Shown here: positions 8,371-18,776 of the stretch, one piece after another
Layout of the letters: each line of letters starts with the position of its first letter
How positions within the stretch are numbered: the first letter of the stretch is position 1
NCBI RefSeq assembly: GCF_006494715.1
Contig: NZ_CP041151.1
Coordinates: 1,674,001-1,738,000 of the forward strand
DNA: 64,000 bases
DNA from: Shewanella sp. SNU WT4
GTDB lineage: Bacteria > Pseudomonadota > Gammaproteobacteria > Enterobacterales > Shewanellaceae
Direction of reading: 5' to 3'
Translations under genes and position numbers: made by a program
The notes under the pieces: model-generated
What the model was told of the DNA's origin: nothing
Database searches by the model: none
What the model saw: only the letters and a program-made list of their open reading frames with translations

Positions 8371-10392
8371 ATGCGTTTAGCTATTGGAAAGAAGCTCATG
8401 CTAGGATTCGGCCTAGTGCTATCGCTTATGGTCTTATCATCCATTCTTAGTTTTATTCAACTGCAAAAAATAGCCAGTATAGAAAGTCGAGTCGTAGATT
8501 TACGCTTTCCAACCATAGTCAATGGCCGCGATCTCCTTAATGGCATTAACCAGTCACTGGCCGATCTCAGAGGCTATATGATCTTAGGTGCAAACCCTGA
8601 GATGGCCGATAAAATGAAGAGTAATCGGGCGCAGGCGTGGGACACAATTGATACTGCGGTGGCTGAGTTTGACCGCTTTGCCCTTAACTGGACAGTGCCT
8701 GAAAACATTAAGCTGCTTGCCACCTTAAAAACAACCCTAGAAGAATTTCGTGTTGCCCAGCAGCAAGTTGAAGATATAGCCCACAGCAATAAAAACATTC
8801 CTGCTTTTGATATGTTAGTGACCCACGCCGCGCCAATTGCAAGCCAAACCTTAGCGGCCATCACAGCGCTGATTAATATGGAAGAACAGTTACCAGCAAC
8901 GCCTGAACGTAAAATGTTATTGAAAAATTTGGCCGATTCTCGCGGTACATTGGCCATGGGGCTTGCCAATATTCGGGCGTACTTATTGACGGGTAATGAG
9001 AAATTTCGTCAAGAATTTGAGCAGCAATGGCAGACCAATACCGAGGCGCTGACTAAGCTTGAAGCCGCTAAAGCCTTGCTAAGCTCTGAGCAGTTACCGC
9101 AGTGGGAAAATTACATTAAGCAGCGGCTGGCTTTTTCAAGCTATCCACGCCAAATGTTTGATTTACGGGCATCAAAAGACTGGAATCAGGCCAATAGTTT
9201 ATTAGCGAGTGAGGCTGCTCCTCGGGCGGCCACGATTAAGCAAATTCTTGCGAGCCTAAGAACCTCACAAGATCAGCTAGTCAAAGAGGATACCGCCTTG
9301 TTAGCGGCAACTAACGCTGTGGCCATTCGCAATCAAACCATAGCCACAGTGATTGCCATTATCGTGTCACTATTCATCGCCTTATACATTGGCCGTCAAA
9401 TCACCACCGCGATTAGACAAATCTTAGATCGCACCACAGCTATTGCGCAGGGGGATTTATCGGGTCGGCCATTGATTGTGAATGTTGATGATGAATTAGG
9501 CGATCTCACCCATGTGCTTAATGGTATGTCGCAATCTTTAAATAGTTTGTTAAAGTCGGTGGATACCGCGGCCAACGATGTTTCTAGCGCAGCCATACAA
9601 ATCGCGAACGGTAGTCAAAAAACCACAGCAGCATTACATGAGCAAAATCAGCAAGCGCTCACAGTGTCATCGGCAATGGAAGAGATGAGTGCATCGACTA
9701 AAGATGTGGCGCACTCGAGCGCCCATGCTGCTACCGGTGCCAATGCCACTAAGTCGCTTGCCTTAACGGGTAAAGAGGCGGTCACTAAAACCATTGTTGA
9801 TATTGAACTGGTATCAGAGATTATGGAAAGTTCTTCATTATCGGTGAAGCAGTTAGGTGAGCGCGGCGATGAAATTGGCTCAATAGTGTCTGTGATTAAT
9901 AGCATTGCTGAACAAACGAACTTGCTGGCTTTAAACGCCGCCATTGAGGCTGCGAGAGCGGGGGATTATGGCCGCGGTTTCTCGGTAGTGGCCGATGAAG
10001 TTCGCAATTTGGCGCAGCGCACCGTGAGCGCTACCGAAGAAATCAAGCAATCCATTGCTGCCATGCAGCAACAAACCATTATTGTGATTGAGAAAATGGA
10101 TGGTAGTACTCAGCATGTGCAGCGCGGTTTAGGACTGGCGCAAGATGCGGGAACGCAGCTTGAACGCATAGTCGAGCAAGCGCAGCAAGCGGCCGATAGC
10201 ATTCAAGCCATTGCCTTGGTCGGTGAGCAGCAAGCCAGCGTCTCGGAAGAAGTGGCACATAACATCACCAATATGGCGGCGGTTATCAACCAAACCTTAG
10301 CCGTTACTATCGATGGCGCACATGCGGCGACGCAGCTAGAAGTGAAAGCGCAAACTCTTAACCATTTGACCCGTAAGTTTAAATTAGGTTAA
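8371..10392 (+). CDS. Membrane methyl-accepting chemotaxis protein
   Basis: 673 residues starting at the ATG preceded by GGAGGAAAGGT. The topology is classical: helix 1 at about 7-30, a long helical periplasmic sensor domain (about 31-310) of the four-helix-bundle type, helix 2 near 320 ([19 protein letters not shown]), a HAMP domain and a cytoplasmic signalling domain. The signalling tip [38 protein letters not shown] is intact, so it can couple to CheA/CheW. The ligand cannot be read from sequence. The C-terminus lacks a CheR/CheB NWETF-like pentapeptide. Monocistronic, followed by a 7-bp tandem repeat and a terminator-like hairpin. Confidence 0.95.
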   Translation: MRLAIGKKLMLGFGLVLSLMVLSSILSFIQLQKIASIESRVVDLRFPTIVNGRDLLNGINQSLADLRGYMILGANPEMADKMKSNRAQAWDTIDTAVAEFDRFALNWTVPENIKLLATLKTTLEEFRVAQQQVEDIAHSNKNIPAFDMLVTHAAPIASQTLAAITALINMEEQLPATPERKMLLKNLADSRGTLAMGLANIRAYLLTGNEKFRQEFEQQWQTNTEALTKLEAAKALLSSEQLPQWENYIKQRLAFSSYPRQMFDLRASKDWNQANSLLASEAAPRAATIKQILASLRTSQDQLVKEDTALLAATNAVAIRNQTIATVIAIIVSLFIALYIGRQITTAIRQILDRTTAIAQGDLSGRPLIVNVDDELGDLTHVLNGMSQSLNSLLKSVDTAANDVSSAAIQIANGSQKTTAALHEQNQQALTVSSAMEEMSASTKDVAHSSAHAATGANATKSLALTGKEAVTKTIVDIELVSEIMESSSLSVKQLGERGDEIGSIVSVINSIAEQTNLLALNAAIEAARAGDYGRGFSVVADEVRNLAQRTVSATEEIKQSIAAMQQQTIIVIEKMDGSTQHVQRGLGLAQDAGTQLERIVEQAQQAADSIQAIALVGEQQASVSEEVAHNITNMAAVINQTLAVTIDGAHAATQLEVKAQTLNHLTRKFKLG

Positions 10393-10398
10393 GCCTAG

Positions 10399-10426
10399 AT
10401 GGCGAATGGCGAATGGCGAATGGCGA
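10399..10426. repeat. 7-bp tandem repeat (ATGGCGA)4
   Basis: Four perfect copies of ATGGCGA directly after the MCP stop codon, followed by a partial fifth copy. Confidence 0.9.
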
Positions 10427-10580
10427 ATTGTGAGTGGCGCGACTTTTATCTGGATTATCTATGCCGCTAAATGATGGCGCTAACGTATGGGCTTTGGCGG
10501 ATACTCGCTGTGTTAACCATTTAAAATTGCAGTGTTAGCGGTTTATAAGGTGCGTCATCTCATCGCTATTTTTAAGCGGC

Positions 10581-10609
10581 GCCATGACTCAGTGGGATTG
10601 AGTCATGGC
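10581..10609. terminator. Terminator-like hairpin between MCP and phosphatase genes
   Basis: GCCATGACTCA / TGAGTCATGGC, an 11-bp perfect stem with a 7-nt loop, between the converging genes. The following sequence is only moderately T-rich. Confidence 0.6.
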
Positions 10610-10627
10610 AAACATTTGGTTTTCCAC

Positions 10628-11128
10628 TTATGAGACTTGAGGATAGTGGGCTTTTAAAAAGTTAAGGTGCGGCGCTAAGGTTAACGCGTTGGGACGCAGC
10701 CCTTGAATCAAGCCTTGCACTTGTGGCCACGGCAAGCCTGATTCTAATAATAAGATGGCAGCCATCAGGCCAGTGCGCCCCGAGCCGCCGCGGCAATGAA
10801 TAGCAAGGGTTTGCTGCGCGGCCATGCGCGCTAACAACTCGTTTTTTACCATGGCAAAGCCAGATAAGAATGGCTGCTGTGGCGCCTCATCATCTTCAAT
10901 CGGTAGCTGATACCAAGCTAAGCCTTGCTGAACAATGTCATGGCCAAGTGCCGTTACCCCTAAAGTCGCGATTTCATCATCAGGTAACACGCTAATAATG
11001 GCATGGGTACCAGCCGCGTTTAAGCTGGCAATGGCATCCCTTAAGTTGGCGTCTTTTGTTCCTGGGCATGGGGTGAAAATAAACGCGGCACCATTAGCTA
11101 ACGTTAGAACATCAAAAGGATGGGTCAT
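10628..11128 (-). CDS. Dual-specificity / tyrosine phosphatase-like protein downstream of acr3
   Basis: 166 residues from the ATG at 11128 (GAGAG upstream). The frame is open to a GTG at 11209 without a ribosome site. The catalytic signature HCX5R is intact as HCRGGSGRTG with C112 and R118, and a general-acid Asp could come from the loop PIEDDEAPQQP (about 76-86). The architecture matches the small CDKN3/DUSP-like cysteine phosphatases. It lies about 100 bp (19 bp if the GTG is used) downstream of the acr3 stop on the same strand, so it is probably co-transcribed with arsenite export. Dephosphorylation of a protein is the family function. Arsenate reduction is a context-based possibility only. 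Confidence 0.7.
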   Translation of the reverse strand: MTHPFDVLTLANGAAFIFTPCPGTKDANLRDAIASLNAAGTHAIISVLPDDEIATLGVTALGHDIVQQGLAWYQLPIEDDEAPQQPFLSGFAMVKNELLARMAAQQTLAIHCRGGSGRTGLMAAILLLESGLPWPQVQGLIQGLRPNALTLAPHLNFLKAHYPQVS

Positions 11129-11228
11129 AAATACTCTCTGCATGCTTGATTGAGTTAATAGTGGCGAAATTAAATCCCCAATTTTATGTAGAGTCTCAAA
11201 GATCACCACTTATTTTTTATGGGCTTTT

Positions 11229-12284
11229 TTAGCTCACGCACTTTACTTGCTCGGCATATGCAAACCAGTGATTGGTGCGGTTAGCAAACCACACTAAGCT
11301 TAGCATCACAGGCACTTCGACTAATACCCCAACCACAGTGGCTAACGCCGCGCCTGAGTGTAGGCCGAATAATGAAATCGCCACTGCGACCGCTAATTCA
11401 AAGAAATTAGAAGTACCTATCATACAAGCGGGCGCCGCAATATTGTGGGCTAAACGCATTTTGTAGGCGATGAAATAGGTGATAGCGAAAATACCGTAGG
11501 TTTGGATTAATAACGGAATAGCTATCATCACTATAGCCTGCGGATTTTCAATAATGGTTTGCGCTTGCAAGCCAAACAGCAGTGCTACTGTGCTAAGTAA
11601 ACCGATAATTGACCAAGGTTTGAGTGACGCGAGCAGTTTATTAAGTGCGCTATGATCATTATTGTCACCATCCTTGTTATCCACCCGTTTACGGGTAATA
11701 GCCCCTGCCACTAGTGGTATGACTACATATAACACTACAGATAATAATAAGGTGTCCCAAGGCACAGTAATATCAGACACCCCAAGTAGCAGGCCCGCTA
11801 ATGGCGCAAAAGCAAAAATCATTATGATGTCGTTTACTGAGACCTGCACTAAGGTGTAGTTGGCATCGCCCTTGGTTAGTTGACTCCACACAAACACCAT
11901 AGCAGTACAAGGAGCAACGCCAAGTAAAATCATGCCGGCAATATATTCACTGGCGGTTTGTGGGTCGACCCAATCGGCAAATATGCCTTTAAAGAACAGC
12001 CAACCTAAAAACGCCATGGTAAAAGGTTTAATTAACCAGTTCACCACGATAGTCAACATCAGGCCCTTAGGTTTAGCGCCCACATTTTTAAGTGATGAAA
12101 AATCAATTTGGATCATCATAGGGTAAATCATTAGCCAAATTAACAAGGCGATGATGATGTTGACATGGGCAAACTCAAATGCGGCCACAGCGCCAAAGAA
12201 ACCAGGCATCAGATTACCCAGCAGCACGCCCACCACAATGGCAAGTCCTACCCAGATACTGAGATAACGCTCGAAGATCCCCAT
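11229..12284 (-). CDS. acr3: Arsenite efflux permease, Acr3 family
   Basis: 351 residues with about ten hydrophobic helices. The characteristic Acr3 block [35 protein letters not shown] carries the conserved cysteine required for As(III) transport in this family. It exports arsenite across the inner membrane. AAGG precedes the ATG. A phosphatase-like gene follows on the same strand. No arsR or arsC gene is seen next to it, but a long AT-rich dyad about 115 bp upstream resembles an ArsR-type operator. Confidence 0.93.
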   Translation of the reverse strand: MGIFERYLSIWVGLAIVVGVLLGNLMPGFFGAVAAFEFAHVNIIIALLIWLMIYPMMIQIDFSSLKNVGAKPKGLMLTIVVNWLIKPFTMAFLGWLFFKGIFADWVDPQTASEYIAGMILLGVAPCTAMVFVWSQLTKGDANYTLVQVSVNDIIMIFAFAPLAGLLLGVSDITVPWDTLLLSVVLYVVIPLVAGAITRKRVDNKDGDNNDHSALNKLLASLKPWSIIGLLSTVALLFGLQAQTIIENPQAIVMIAIPLLIQTYGIFAITYFIAYKMRLAHNIAAPACMIGTSNFFELAVAVAISLFGLHSGAALATVVGVLVEVPVMLSLVWFANRTNHWFAYAEQVKCVS

Positions 12285-12398
12285 ATTAATAACCTTATTA
12301 GTTATTGAACGAATAACGCTAAGTTGTCGATTGCGCCTGCAGCGATTGCCTTATCTAAGACACTCCTTTTAGGTGTCAACATTGCTTATGCGATTTCC

Positions 12399-12425
12399 CA
12401 TATATCTTAATATAAAATATATATG
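12399..12425. promoter_or_regulatory. Candidate ArsR-type operator upstream of acr3
   Basis: Inverted repeat CATATAT - 13 bp - ATATATG inside an AT-rich stretch, about 115 bp upstream of the acr3 ATG. ArsR/SmtB repressors typically bind such AT-rich 7-bp dyads. No arsR gene is present nearby, so this is inference. Confidence 0.4.
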
Positions 12426-12893
12426 AAAAATCGAATATGTCAACCGCGATGTGGTTAACTAATGAGCAGAACGAATGACTTGGGCTACTTGATTAAGTCG
12501 TAAGCTATCGAGCTTAGATGGCTAAAATATGCATGTTTGCTTGATGTCTATTTTAAATTATCTGAACTGAATATTAATAGTTATTAGTGCATTAAGTGCT
12601 CACTTTAATGATGGCCGGTTAGGATTTAATAATCATAAAATATAAATATTAACCATTATTTATATTTTTTGGTTAAGTGTGTTGTTTTTAGCTTTGCTTA
12701 TGAATTTAAACAAAAAATTAATGCTGCAATAGTTTTATATTTTAATAGCGAACAGTCAGTGCGGCTTATTATTTATTGGAATATTTTTTATTTAAAAATA
12801 ACCCTTAGTCTGTGATCAGAATCCCTAAACATTTACTGTTTTTCTGGGAATATCGCTGCGTTAAAAACAATCAATAATAAAAGGATTTTATGC
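12426..12893. other. AT-rich intergenic region upstream of exeM
   Basis: About 470 bp with no supportable gene, very AT-rich from 12580 to 12800. It separates the divergent acr3 and exeM genes and must hold their promoters. Confidence 0.5.
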
Positions 12894-15117
12894 ATGACTG
12901 TGTATCATAAATTTTCGGCGATCGCTTTTGCTGTTGCTGCGGCATTACCGATGATGGCGCCCGCCGGTGTATTGACATCTGAATATGTAGACGGTAGTTC
13001 TTATAACACAGGGCTAGAAATTTATAGTTCGGGTGATAGCGTGCAAGTGTTATCACCCTTTAGTTGTCAAGCTGCAATTATTACCCCTATTTATGACGTT
13101 CAAGGCGAGGGGGCATCTAGCCCGCTTATTCCTCAAGGCTCATTTACATCAAAGCAAGAATACACAGTTAAAGGTGTAGTAACAGCCCGCGGTGAAAGCT
13201 TGTTTAAAGGTTTTTATCTGCATGATCTTGAAGGCGATAATAATCCAAAGACCTCAGATGGTGTTTTTGTGTATTTGGGCGGAGCAGTACCTACGGAACT
13301 TGTGCCTGGCATAGAAGTATGTGTGCAAGGACTAGTTGAAGAGAAGTTTGGGTTAACGCAAATCAATATCAGCAAAGATAAAAAGTTTGCTATTGGTGCC
13401 AAAGTACCTGTGCCTACAGCCATTCCTTTAAAAATTCACTCTGATGAAAGCTTAAGCGAGGCATTAGAGCGTTACGAGGGCATGAAAGTAGTGCTCGATG
13501 CTGGCAGTGATCTTAAAGTCAGCCGTAATTTTAGTTTTGATTACAGTGCCAAACGCAATAACTTAGTCGCCTCATACCGAGCGCCTTTAATGAAGCCAAC
13601 TCAGTTATACCCTGCGCTCAGCAATGAAGCGTTGGCATTGGCCAAGGCCAATTTAGACAATCAAGTAGTGATTGAATCTGACCTTAAAGCCCCCAACGGT
13701 GTTATTCCTTACTTCCCTGATTTTAATGCTGAAACTGGCTATATCCGGGTGGGTGATCAAATCCAAAATCTAGAAGCCATGGTTGGCTATAGCTATGGCA
13801 GCTATCGTCTGGTAGCAACTAATACTGTAACTTCTACCGATTTTGTCCGTCTACAAGATAGAGTGACAGCCCCCGCTATTGCCTCTCAAGGCGACATTCG
13901 GGTAGCAAGCTTTAACGTCCTCAATTTCTTTAATGAGGTAGTTGGTGGTGACACTAATCCTACGGGGAAAAACCGCGGCGCCTTGAGTGAAGCTGAAATG
14001 GTATTGCAGCGTACGAAAATAGTGAACGCGCTTACTGCTATGGATGCCGATATCGTTGGTTTGATGGAAATTGCTAACAATGGTTTTGGTGAGTTAAGCG
14101 CGATTCAACATCTGTTAGATGCGCTAAATGCGCAGTTAAGTAACGAAGACGCTTATGCTTTTGTGTCATTGCGCGACCAAGATAAGTATCAGCAAAAATA
14201 CTTTGGCAGTGATGCTATTACAGTCGGTCTCCTTTATCGACCAAGTGTAGTGAACCTAAAAGGTGATGCCAAGGTGATAATTACGCCTGAGCAACATACC
14301 AAACCCGGTACCATTTCGCGGCCTTTAGCTAATGGCGAACAAGAAATGAATCCGGGTAATAGTGCCTATCAGCGTCATAGTTTGCTGCAAACCTTTTTTA
14401 GTGAACGAGCAGCCATTAACTGTGGTAGTTAATCATTTTAAATCAAAAGGTTCCGGCTGTTTAGAAGATTGGTTAAGCTTTGAAGAATCAAAAGACCCCG
14501 CCGATATGCAAGGTAAATGTAATGAGTTTCGGGTCTCTGCTGCCACTGTATTAGGTGAAGCAGTTAAACAGATTGAAGGCGATGTATTAGTGATAGGTGA
14601 TCTTAATGCCTATGGCATGGAAGACCCATTATTAGTTTTGACGGATTATGATGCTAAACATTCACAGCGAGACATAGTTACAGCATCGCATACGACCTTA
14701 GGGGCTAATACCTTTGAAGAGCAGGGGCGTATTATTGATAAGGGATATGGTCTAATTAATTTAAATACCAAATTTCATGGTCAAGGTACGTATTCATACA
14801 GTTATAACGGTGAGCTAGGTAATTTAGACCATGCATTAGGTAATACAAGTGTTGCGGCGCGAGTTATCGCGGTTGAGGATTGGCATATCAATGCATCTGA
14901 ATCTAATTTATTTGAATACGGCACTAAATATACTGGTGATCTAGTTAAATCAGAAAATGCCTTTTCAGCCTCAGATCACGACCCAGTGATCATAGCACTC
15001 GAATATCCTGACTCGTCTGATGATGGCAGTAGTGGTGGATCATTGGGTATATTTAGTTTGGTATTGTTAGGGTTGCTCGGTTTTAGGCGGGGCAGTAAAA
15101 ATAATAGCCATAGCTAA
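12894..15117 (+). pseudogene. exeM: ExeM/NucH-type extracellular endonuclease, split by a frameshift
   Basis: Two overlapping frames (12894-14432 and up to 15117) make one protein of about 740 residues. The first begins with a signal peptide (ATG after AAGGA), then an OB-fold-like nuclease-associated region (TVKGVVTARGE...FYLHDLEGD), then the start of the endonuclease/exonuclease/phosphatase domain (IRVASFNVLNFF, DIVGLMEI). The second continues with TVVVNHFKSKGSGC, VIGDLNAYG and FSASDHDPVI, and ends in a Gly-Gly-CTERM tail (SSGGSLGIFSLVLLGLLGFRRG) of the type processed by rhombosortase. The break is at a T6 run (14394-14399); with five Ts the frame reads TFLVNEQPL, as expected. Relatives degrade extracellular DNA. 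Either a real mutation or a sequencing error. Confidence 0.85.
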
Positions 15118-15185
15118 ATAAACGAATAACTCATCAGTCACGCTGACGAAGTAATATTGTTCAGCGTGACCTGATGATATCTTAA

Positions 15186-15194
15186 TACTGCGTA
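15186..15194. repeat. Left target-site duplication of the IS10-like element
   Basis: TACTGCGTA immediately before the element, repeated exactly at 16523-16531. Nine bp is the known duplication length for IS10. Confidence 0.95.
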
Positions 15195-16522
15195 CTGAAG
15201 GATCCCCTCATAAATCGGCCATAGCATAGCCATATTTGAGTAACTGATTGGCGAATAATACCCACGCCGCCAGCAATTCTTTCTCCGTGATTTGATAATC
15301 AGGCCGCCTGAGTACCTCCAATCCCAAGCGAATCGTTGAGAGTACCGTTCGATGCCCAATGGTATTGGCCTGAAAATGCTTATCCCAGCCCTGTTGCTGT
15401 GCATGTAAACCAACTAGCCACAACAGGCATTGAACCATTAACGCAATCAGTAGGATGATGTCGAATCGCTCTGGACTGTTGGTACGACTTTGGCGTAAGC
15501 CAAAGCCGTATGCCGGGCTTTTGAGGTCACGAAAGGTCTCTTCAATTTGCATACGTTTGGCGTACCGGTTTACCAGCTGTTTTGGGCTCCGAGATCCTGG
15601 TGGTAAGTTGCTGGCTAACACCCAAGGTTCTCTCGCCGCTGTTGAGTACGTTTTTGCTGATGGATGGTGGCAATTCGTCCTGGTTGAACGCTGATTTGTA
15701 CGGCCCTTAGGTTTGCTACGATACAGCGTGAGATAACAATTGATAGGGTTAGATTTGGTTAAGAGCTTACACCCTAGGCTCTTCGCTCGACTGTTGGCCA
15801 AGTCATGTGTACTGCGCACTGCACGCCAATTTTCGGCGCCAATATCTGCAAATTGAACTGTACCGCGAATACGGCTTAGCCAAAACCAACCATGCGCCTC
15901 AACCTCTTTGTACCAAGGCACTTTGAACCCCGCGTCAGTCACGATGAGAGGGGTAACATGCAAAGGTAAAATCTTGGCTAAGTCCGCTAAAAAACCGTTG
16001 TGGGCGGCCTTAGAGCATTGTTCTGATAGGGGATAGGATTTCTCATATAGGGTAATAGAGCGGCCATTGAAGGCTATTGAGGCGCGCAGAGCCATGATGC
16101 GTTTATGCTCTCGGATGTCTGACCAATCGACGAGCACAATCGGCATAGGGTTACCTGAACAGATGAGGCTGGCATGCCATTGGTAGACAGCTAACCGCTC
16201 TTGATGCAGATGCATGTTGCCGAGCAAACGATCAATGCGCTTGATGTTGTGCTTGGTTCGGGCCGTGGTTGGTAAATTTCGACCTAACTCGGTCAAGGTT
16301 AGCGTCTTGCATTCAATCAGCGCCTTAGAGGCCAGCATCAAGCTGTTTAATCGTTTTAGGTGAAGTTCTGGGCAGTATTGGTGTAAAGAATGTTGTAGGA
16401 TATTGGCTTCGCGCATCTTGTTGTCCAAGTGTAGTTTTTGACGAAACCATTTGATCATGCAACAAGATGCGCTTCCACCCTAATTTGATGATTTATTTGT
16501 AAATTATCAGGGGATTCCTCAG
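15195..16522 (-). mobile_element. IS10-like insertion sequence (IS4 family), 1328 bp, intact
   Basis: The ends are imperfect inverted repeats: CTGAAGGATCCCCTCATAAA at the left and, read inward from the right, CTGAGGAATCCCCTGATAAT. Both resemble IS10 ends (CTGAGAGATCCCCTCATAATT). The length is within a base or two of IS10 (1329 bp). A perfect 9-bp direct repeat TACTGCGTA flanks it. It lies 77 bp after the exeM stop and interrupts no recognisable gene. With intact ends, gene and target duplication it looks recent and potentially active. Confidence 0.95.
15208..16416 (-). CDS. IS10-like transposase (IS4 family)
   Basis: 402 residues from the ATG at 16416, exactly the IS10 transposase length; the frame extends 14 codons further upstream. 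It matches my recollection of the IS10 protein over long blocks: CPELHLKRLNSL, TLTELGRNLPT, RTKHNIKRIDRLLGN, MPIVLVDWSDIRE, RMQIEETFRDLKSPAYG. DDE residues are visible: D of VDWSDIRE, D of VTDAGFKVPWYK and E in the IEETFRDLK (YREK-type) motif. Cut-and-paste transposition is the known mechanism. No frameshift or stop interrupts it. Confidence 0.96.
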   Translation of the reverse strand: MREANILQHSLHQYCPELHLKRLNSLMLASKALIECKTLTLTELGRNLPTTARTKHNIKRIDRLLGNMHLHQERLAVYQWHASLICSGNPMPIVLVDWSDIREHKRIMALRASIAFNGRSITLYEKSYPLSEQCSKAAHNGFLADLAKILPLHVTPLIVTDAGFKVPWYKEVEAHGWFWLSRIRGTVQFADIGAENWRAVRSTHDLANSRAKSLGCKLLTKSNPINCYLTLYRSKPKGRTNQRSTRTNCHHPSAKTYSTAAREPWVLASNLPPGSRSPKQLVNRYAKRMQIEETFRDLKSPAYGFGLRQSRTNSPERFDIILLIALMVQCLLWLVGLHAQQQGWDKHFQANTIGHRTVLSTIRLGLEVLRRPDYQITEKELLAAWVLFANQLLKYGYAMADL

Positions 16523-16531
16523 TACTGCGTA
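16523..16531. repeat. Right target-site duplication of the IS10-like element
   Basis: TACTGCGTA directly after the element, identical to 15186-15194. Confidence 0.95.
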
Positions 16532-16744
16532 TTCTTTCATCAGTACTATGGCGCTGCATAATAACAATAGTCAGTGGTACAAATTACTGGTGTGATTGCC
16601 AAAAAGTTAACTCTATTACTAACAAATGATTGGTACTATTTACGCCTATACTTGTATTAATCCTCGAGACATCATAAACATATATCATATTCAGTGGGCA
16701 CTATAGTGGTTTTTTAATTCACGCCAATACGAACTGTTGCATAA

Positions 16745-16844
16745 CTATTGTGTTGTCGAGTTCGAGACCATCTGAGGCACGGATGCCTTAGTTAAGCCCA
16801 CATGGATGTGCTTGCGGCGGGTCGAGAAATTGACAACACAGTAG
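16745..16844 (+). repeat. 100-bp dispersed repeat, copy A: two GGA-loop hairpins inside a long dyad
   Basis: It is bounded by CTATTGTGTTGTC (16745-16757) and its inverted partner GACAACACAGTAG (16832-16844), 12 of 13 bases complementary. Inside are two hairpins: CTGAGGCA-CGGA-TGCCTTAG (16772-16791) and CACA-TGGA-TGTG (16799-16810), each with a GGA-containing tetraloop, then CTTGCGGCG. A GCGGCGGG/CCCGCCGC pair (from 16813 and 16845) could form an alternative stem. The core aligns without gaps to the minus strand of 36467-36566. It lies about 280 bp upstream of ybiT. Possible RNA element or REP-like repeat. The remainder of 16532-17125 shows no gene. Confidence 0.7.
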
Positions 16845-17125
16845 CCCGCCGCAGGCGATTGACTACGACAACGAATAGATAAGGAAAATAGCATTACCTT
16901 TACTCATAACCATCGGATTACAAACACCACTTAATGAAAAAACCTATCGCCAATAACAAAGCCAAACACTGAGCAATTTACGGCTACAAATCACCATCAT
17001 ACTCATACACTCACAACTCAGTCTTGCCCATGACAAGACTTCGCCATGCTGCTATACTCCGCCATTTGTTTAGGCCGACCGTTTGGGTTGGTTACATACC
17101 CTCAGCTTGAATTTGGAAGCGAATT

Positions 17126-18718
17126 TTGATCACAACAGCGAATATAACCATGCAGTTCGGCGCTAAGCCACTGTTTGAAAACATCTCAGTTAAGTTTGGC
17201 GGCGGTAACCGCTATGGCCTTATCGGCGCGAATGGTTGCGGTAAGTCAACCTTTATGAAGATCCTCGGTGGTGAGTTAGAGCCTAGCGGCGGTAACGTAT
17301 CTATGGATCCAAATGAGCGTCTGGGTAAGTTAAGCCAAGATCAGTTCGCTTACGAAAACTTCAGCGTTATCGATACCGTGATCATGGGTCACAGAGAATT
17401 ATGGGCCGTCAAGCAAGAGCGTGACCGCATTTACTCTCTGCCAGACATGACTGAAGATGATGGTATTAAAGTTGCTGAATTAGAGATGGAATTTGCCGAG
17501 ATGGACGGTTATACCGCTGAATCTCGCGCGGGTGAAATTCTGTTGGGTGTGGGTATTCCATTAGAGCAGCATTTTGGCCTGATGAGCGAAGTTGCTCCTG
17601 GTTGGAAACTGCGGGTACTGTTGGCGCAAGCCCTGTTTGCTGATCCAGAAGTCTTGTTGCTTGACGAACCAACCAACAACTTGGACATCGACACTATTCG
17701 CTGGTTACAAGACACCTTGAACCAACGTAACAGTACTATGATCATCATTTCGCACGATAGATACTTCTTAAACTCTGTATGTACTCATATGGCAGATTTG
17801 GATTACGGTGAGCTGCGCGTTTACCCAGGTAACTATGACGAATACATGATGGCGGCCACTCAAGCCCGTGAACGTCTGTTATCTGATAACGCTAAGAAGA
17901 AAGCTCAGATTGCTGAACTGCAAACCTTCGTATCGCGCTTCTCGGCTAACGCGTCTAAAGCTAAGCAGGCAACGTCTCGCGCTAAGCAAATTGATAAGAT
18001 TAAGCTGGATGAAGTTAAGGCTTCAAGCCGCGTTAACCCTTATATCCGCTTCGAGCAGGAAAAGAAATTATTCCGTAATGCTTTAGTGGTTGAAAACTTA
18101 ACTAAGGGCTTTGATAAGCCATTAATTAAAGATTTCAACATCATAGCCGAAGTGGGTGAGCGTATTGCGATTTTAGGTGAGAACGGCGCCGGTAAGACGA
18201 CCTTAGTTCGTACCTTGATCCACGATTTAAGCCAAGACAGCGGTACTATCCATTGGTCTGAAAATGCCTCCTTTGGTTACTACGCGCAGGATCACGCCAG
18301 TGATTTTGAAAATGACATGACAGTATTCGACTGGATGAGCCAGTGGAAGAAAGAAACCGACGACGAGCAAGCGGTACGTGGCATTTTAGGCCGTATGCTG
18401 TTTGGTGCTGATGATATTCGTAAGTCAGTAAAAATTCTGTCAGGTGGTGAGCAAGGTCGTATGCTGTTTGGCAAGATGATCATGCAAAAGCCTAACATCT
18501 TAGTGATGGACGAACCAACCAACCACTTGGATATGGAATCGATTGAATCATTAAACAATGCGCTGGAAATGTACGAAGGCACCTTGTTCTTCGTTTCTCA
18601 TGACCGCGCATTCGTATCGTCTTTGGCTAACCGTATTTTAGAAATCACGCCACAAGGCATCACTGATTTCAAAGGCACTTATGACGAGTTCTTACGTCAT
18701 AAAGGTGTTGATGCTTAA
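17126..18718 (+). CDS. ybiT: ABC-F family ATPase YbiT
   Basis: 530 residues from a TTG start with GGAAG six bases upstream; the N-terminus [21 protein letters not shown] matches E. coli YbiT ([21 protein letters not shown]). Two ABC domains carry Walker A (GANGCGKST near 34; GENGAGKTT in the second), signature motifs (ending the [18 protein letters not shown] block; LSGGEQGRM) and Walker B ([26 protein letters not shown]). There are no membrane helices. A linker with [23 protein letters not shown] joins the domains. ABC-F proteins act on the ribosome. The specific role of YbiT is poorly defined. Monocistronic with a strong terminator. Confidence 0.96.
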   Translation: MITTANITMQFGAKPLFENISVKFGGGNRYGLIGANGCGKSTFMKILGGELEPSGGNVSMDPNERLGKLSQDQFAYENFSVIDTVIMGHRELWAVKQERDRIYSLPDMTEDDGIKVAELEMEFAEMDGYTAESRAGEILLGVGIPLEQHFGLMSEVAPGWKLRVLLAQALFADPEVLLLDEPTNNLDIDTIRWLQDTLNQRNSTMIIISHDRYFLNSVCTHMADLDYGELRVYPGNYDEYMMAATQARERLLSDNAKKKAQIAELQTFVSRFSANASKAKQATSRAKQIDKIKLDEVKASSRVNPYIRFEQEKKLFRNALVVENLTKGFDKPLIKDFNIIAEVGERIAILGENGAGKTTLVRTLIHDLSQDSGTIHWSENASFGYYAQDHASDFENDMTVFDWMSQWKKETDDEQAVRGILGRMLFGADDIRKSVKILSGGEQGRMLFGKMIMQKPNILVMDEPTNHLDMESIESLNNALEMYEGTLFFVSHDRAFVSSLANRILEITPQGITDFKGTYDEFLRHKGVDA

Positions 18719-18750
18719 TCGTTATTGTTAACGCTTAGGTCATACAGAAA

Positions 18751-18776
18751 AACCGCGCCGAGGCGCGGTTTTTTAT
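18751..18776. terminator. Terminator of ybiT (bidirectional)
   Basis: AACCGCGCC-GA-GGCGCGGTT followed by TTTT, and an A-rich stretch on the other side, so it can also end the converging hydrolase gene whose stop codon overlaps it. Confidence 0.92.
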
